Of a stretch of 7,142 nt of DNA, positions 5,024-7,142 are shown one piece after another (the first letter of the stretch is position 1; the number at the start of each line of letters is the position of its first letter). The notes below the pieces were generated by a model. The model worked only from the letters and a program-made list of their open reading frames with translations. It had not been told where the DNA came from and did not search any database. Source of the stretch: Chloroflexota bacterium (GTDB lineage Bacteria; Chloroflexota; Dehalococcoidia; Lucifugimonadales; JACPCL1); contig JACQUI010000157.1 of assembly GCA_016210395.1 (NCBI GenBank), forward strand, positions 1 to 7,142, read 5' to 3'. The translations under genes and the position numbers were made by a program.

Positions 5024-5032
5024 TGCTACAAT
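5024..5032 (+). promoter_or_regulatory. Extended -10 promoter of the GH57 gene
   Basis: TGC followed by TACAAT (TGCTACAAT, 5024-5032) on the plus strand; no clear -35. Predicted start near 5039 leaves a leader of about 23 nt before the ATG at 5062. Confidence 0.55.
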
Positions 5033-5061
5033 CTAGGAATCCCACGCTTTCCACACTGTTG

Positions 5062-7142
5062 ATGACCACCAAACCCGCTCAGCGCTACGTCTGTATCCAC
5101 GGGCACTTCTACCAGCCGCCGAGGGAAGACCCCTGGTTGGACGCGGTGCAGACGGAGGACTCGGCATACCCCTACCATGATTGGAACCAGCGGGTAACGG
5201 CCGAGTGCTACGCGCCCAACGCCTGGGCCCATCTTCAGGACAGCCGGGGCAGGGTTGAGCGCATCGTCAACAACTACGAGCGGATCAGTTTCAACTTTGG
5301 CCCTACCCTGCTGGCATGGCTCCAGGGGAAGGACCCGGAGGTCTACCGGGCGGTGCTGGAAGGAGACCGCAAGAGCCAGGAAAGATATGGTGGGCACGGC
5401 TCAGCCATCGCCCAGGCATACAACCACCTCATCATGCCCCTGGCAAACGAACGCGACAAGCAGACCCAGGTTGCCTGGGGCGTCCGGGACTTCGAGCACA
5501 GGTTCCGCCGCCCGCCGGAGGGCATGTGGCTGCCGGAGACCGCCGCGGATACGCCGACGCTGGAGGCCCTGGCCCGTGCCGGCATCCGCTTCACGGTGCT
5601 TGAGCCGTCCCAGGCGCGGCGCATCCGGCCTCTCACCGGCGGCCCGTGGACGGAAGCGGGGGCCAGCCGCCTGGACACCGCTCAGCCCTACCTGCAGAAG
5701 CTGCCTTCGGGGCGGAGCATCGCTATCTACTTCTATGACGGCTCCCTTTCCAGGGCCATCGCTTTTGAGGGCATGCTCCACAACGGCGAGACCCTGGCAA
5801 GCCGGCTTGCCGGCCTGCTGAAACCCACCCGGACGGGCCCGCAGCTTGCCCATATTGCGACTGACGGGGAGTCCTATGGTCATCACCACAAGTTCGGCGA
5901 CATGGCCCTGGCCTACGCCCTGGACAGCATCGAGCGGACTGGCGAAATCCGCTTGACCAACTACGGCCAGCACCTGGCGTTGCACCCGCCGGCCTGGGAG
6001 GTGCAGATTGCCGAAGGCGCCTCCTGGAGCTGCAGGCACGGGGTGGAACGGTGGCGGGCCGGTTGCGGCTGCAACACGGGGGCCAACACAGGCTGGAGCC
6101 AGGCGTGGCGCGCGCCCCTGCGAGATGCGTTGGAATGGCTGCGTGACACCCTTGCGCCTCGATACGAAGCCTCGGCGCGGCGCTTGCTGAAAGACCCCTG
6201 GGCGGCGCGGGACGGATACGTTGCGGTGGTCTTGGACAGGTCGCCTGACCAGGCGGACGCATTCTTCGCCCAGCACGCTCGCCGTGCTCTCTCCTCTGAG
6301 CAGCGCGTGAAGGCCATGAAGCTGCTGGAGATGCAGCGCCATGCCATGCTCATGTTCACGAGCTGCGGCTGGTTCTTCGACGACCCGTCCGGCATCGAGA
6401 CTGTGCAGGTGCTGTTGTACGCTGCCAGGGCGGTGCAGCTTGCCCGGGACCTGTTCGAGGAGGACTTTGAAACCCCGCTCCTCACGCGCCTGGAGCCGAT
6501 GCACAGCAACGTGCCGGAGCAGGGAAACGGGCGGCGCATCTACGAGCGGTCCGTCGCTCCCAGGATCGTGGACTGGGACAGGGTCGCGGCCCATTACGCC
6601 GTGCTCGCTTTGTGCAAGGAGGCCCCAACGGACTTCTACTGCTTTTCAGCCCAGGCGGAGGACGCGCAAAGGCTGCGAGGTCGAATGAGAAAGGGCACTG
6701 CGGGTCTGGTGCGGCTGTCCTCCCGGGTGACGGGCGAGTCCGCGCTGCGGGCCTTTTTCGTGTGGGACGAGGGTACGTTGCAGCCGGCGGGCCGTGTAGC
6801 CGGCCTTCCCAGGCGCGAATACTTATCACTGGTGGAGGACTCAGGAACACGGACGGCCCAGCGCAAGCTGCTGCGGGAGATACCTGGGGCCACCTGCACT
6901 CTGGAAAGCCTTTTTGAGGATGACCGGCGGGCGCTCGTGGCGGAGAGAATGGAGGCGCTGCTGGCCGAGACGGAGACGGTCTTCCGGCGGGATTACGAGG
7001 CCAGGGAGGCATCCCTGCGGACGCTGGCAGGGCTGAGGGTTGCAGCGCCCAGGGACTTTCAGGAGGCAGCGGAGTTCCTCGTCTCCCACGCCCTCCGCAA
7101 GGCGGTGAGCGACCCAGAGCTTCCCGTCCAGCGCATCAAAGA
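5062..7142 (+). CDS. Glycoside hydrolase family 57 protein with DUF3536 region (partial, runs off right edge)
   Basis: 693 residues are visible without a stop. The N-terminal part matches the GH57 alpha-glucan-active family: RYVCIHGHFYQPPREDPWL (8-26), YPYHDWNQRVTAECYAPN (36-53), IVNNYERISFNFGPTLLAWL (68-87), GHGSAIAQAYNHLIMPLAN (111-129). The catalytic nucleophile is probably Glu159 in MWLPET. ATDGESYGHHH (266-276) holds Asp268, a candidate acid/base. From about residue 320 (SWSCRHGVERWRAGCGC) the sequence resembles DUF3536, which is usually fused to such GH57 domains in proteins of 800-900 residues. No signal peptide is seen, so a cytoplasmic role in storage-glucan metabolism is inferred. 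The ATG at 5062 is preceded in frame by TTG and CTG and has no Shine-Dalgarno sequence. Exact substrate is unknown. Confidence 0.93.
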   Translation, partial: MTTKPAQRYVCIHGHFYQPPREDPWLDAVQTEDSAYPYHDWNQRVTAECYAPNAWAHLQDSRGRVERIVNNYERISFNFGPTLLAWLQGKDPEVYRAVLEGDRKSQERYGGHGSAIAQAYNHLIMPLANERDKQTQVAWGVRDFEHRFRRPPEGMWLPETAADTPTLEALARAGIRFTVLEPSQARRIRPLTGGPWTEAGASRLDTAQPYLQKLPSGRSIAIYFYDGSLSRAIAFEGMLHNGETLASRLAGLLKPTRTGPQLAHIATDGESYGHHHKFGDMALAYALDSIERTGEIRLTNYGQHLALHPPAWEVQIAEGASWSCRHGVERWRAGCGCNTGANTGWSQAWRAPLRDALEWLRDTLAPRYEASARRLLKDPWAARDGYVAVVLDRSPDQADAFFAQHARRALSSEQRVKAMKLLEMQRHAMLMFTSCGWFFDDPSGIETVQVLLYAARAVQLARDLFEEDFETPLLTRLEPMHSNVPEQGNGRRIYERSVAPRIVDWDRVAAHYAVLALCKEAPTDFYCFSAQAEDAQRLRGRMRKGTAGLVRLSSRVTGESALRAFFVWDEGTLQPAGRVAGLPRREYLSLVEDSGTRTAQRKLLREIPGATCTLESLFEDDRRALVAERMEALLAETETVFRRDYEAREASLRTLAGLRVAAPRDFQEAAEFLVSHALRKAVSDPELPVQRIK

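Noticed and set aside
5401..6594. Long minus-strand open frame of 397 codons
   Set aside because: It is antisense to the GH57/DUF3536 gene, whose plus-strand frame gives a clear family match throughout; high GC content keeps the opposite frame open. The translation is low-complexity and matches nothing recognised.

Overview
The window is GC-rich, gene-dense bacterial chromosome, and its genes look most like those of a Chloroflexota lineage, probably Dehalococcoidia-like. The reasons are inferential: a TrpB2-type tryptophan synthase beta chain, a T-box leader, a sortase (typical of single-membrane bacteria) and a GH57/DUF3536 protein occur together, and none of them proves the phylum. Everything from 1 to about 4856 is read on the minus strand except a short transposase remnant. 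A large gene running off the right edge is on the plus strand.

Right to left along the minus strand, the first gene is thpR (4245-4856), an RNA 2',3'-cyclic phosphodiesterase. It is followed by an unrecognised protein with two tandem repeats (3339-4076), whose transcript would begin at a 26-bp perfect palindrome. That gene stops where the 5' remnant of a transposase gene (3261-3340, plus strand) reads into it, which suggests an old insertion or deletion truncated both. Next come a 69-residue zinc-ribbon protein (2930-3139) with its own extended -10 promoter, two dyads and a terminator, a membrane-anchored sortase (1757-2644) with a good promoter, and a small GIY-YIG-fold protein (1266-1553) lacking one catalytic tyrosine.

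The most informative region is 866-1242. A clear sigma-70 promoter drives a T-box riboswitch whose specifier loop reads TGG (Trp). Its T-box bulge reads TGGC, matching a tRNA 3' end of GCCA, and it ends in an intrinsic terminator. The leader feeds a 101-residue protein of the polyhydroxyalkanoic-acid-system family and then a TrpB2-type trpB cut off by the left edge. The specifier, the bulge and the downstream gene all point to uncharged tRNA-Trp controlling tryptophan synthesis. The small protein placed first in the unit is unexpected there.

On the right, 5062 to the edge encodes 693 residues of a GH57 alpha-glucan-active family protein with a DUF3536 region, transcribed divergently from thpR. 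No tRNA, rRNA, CRISPR array or complete mobile element is visible. The genes are mostly independent single transcription units; only the T-box/small protein/trpB unit forms an evident operon.
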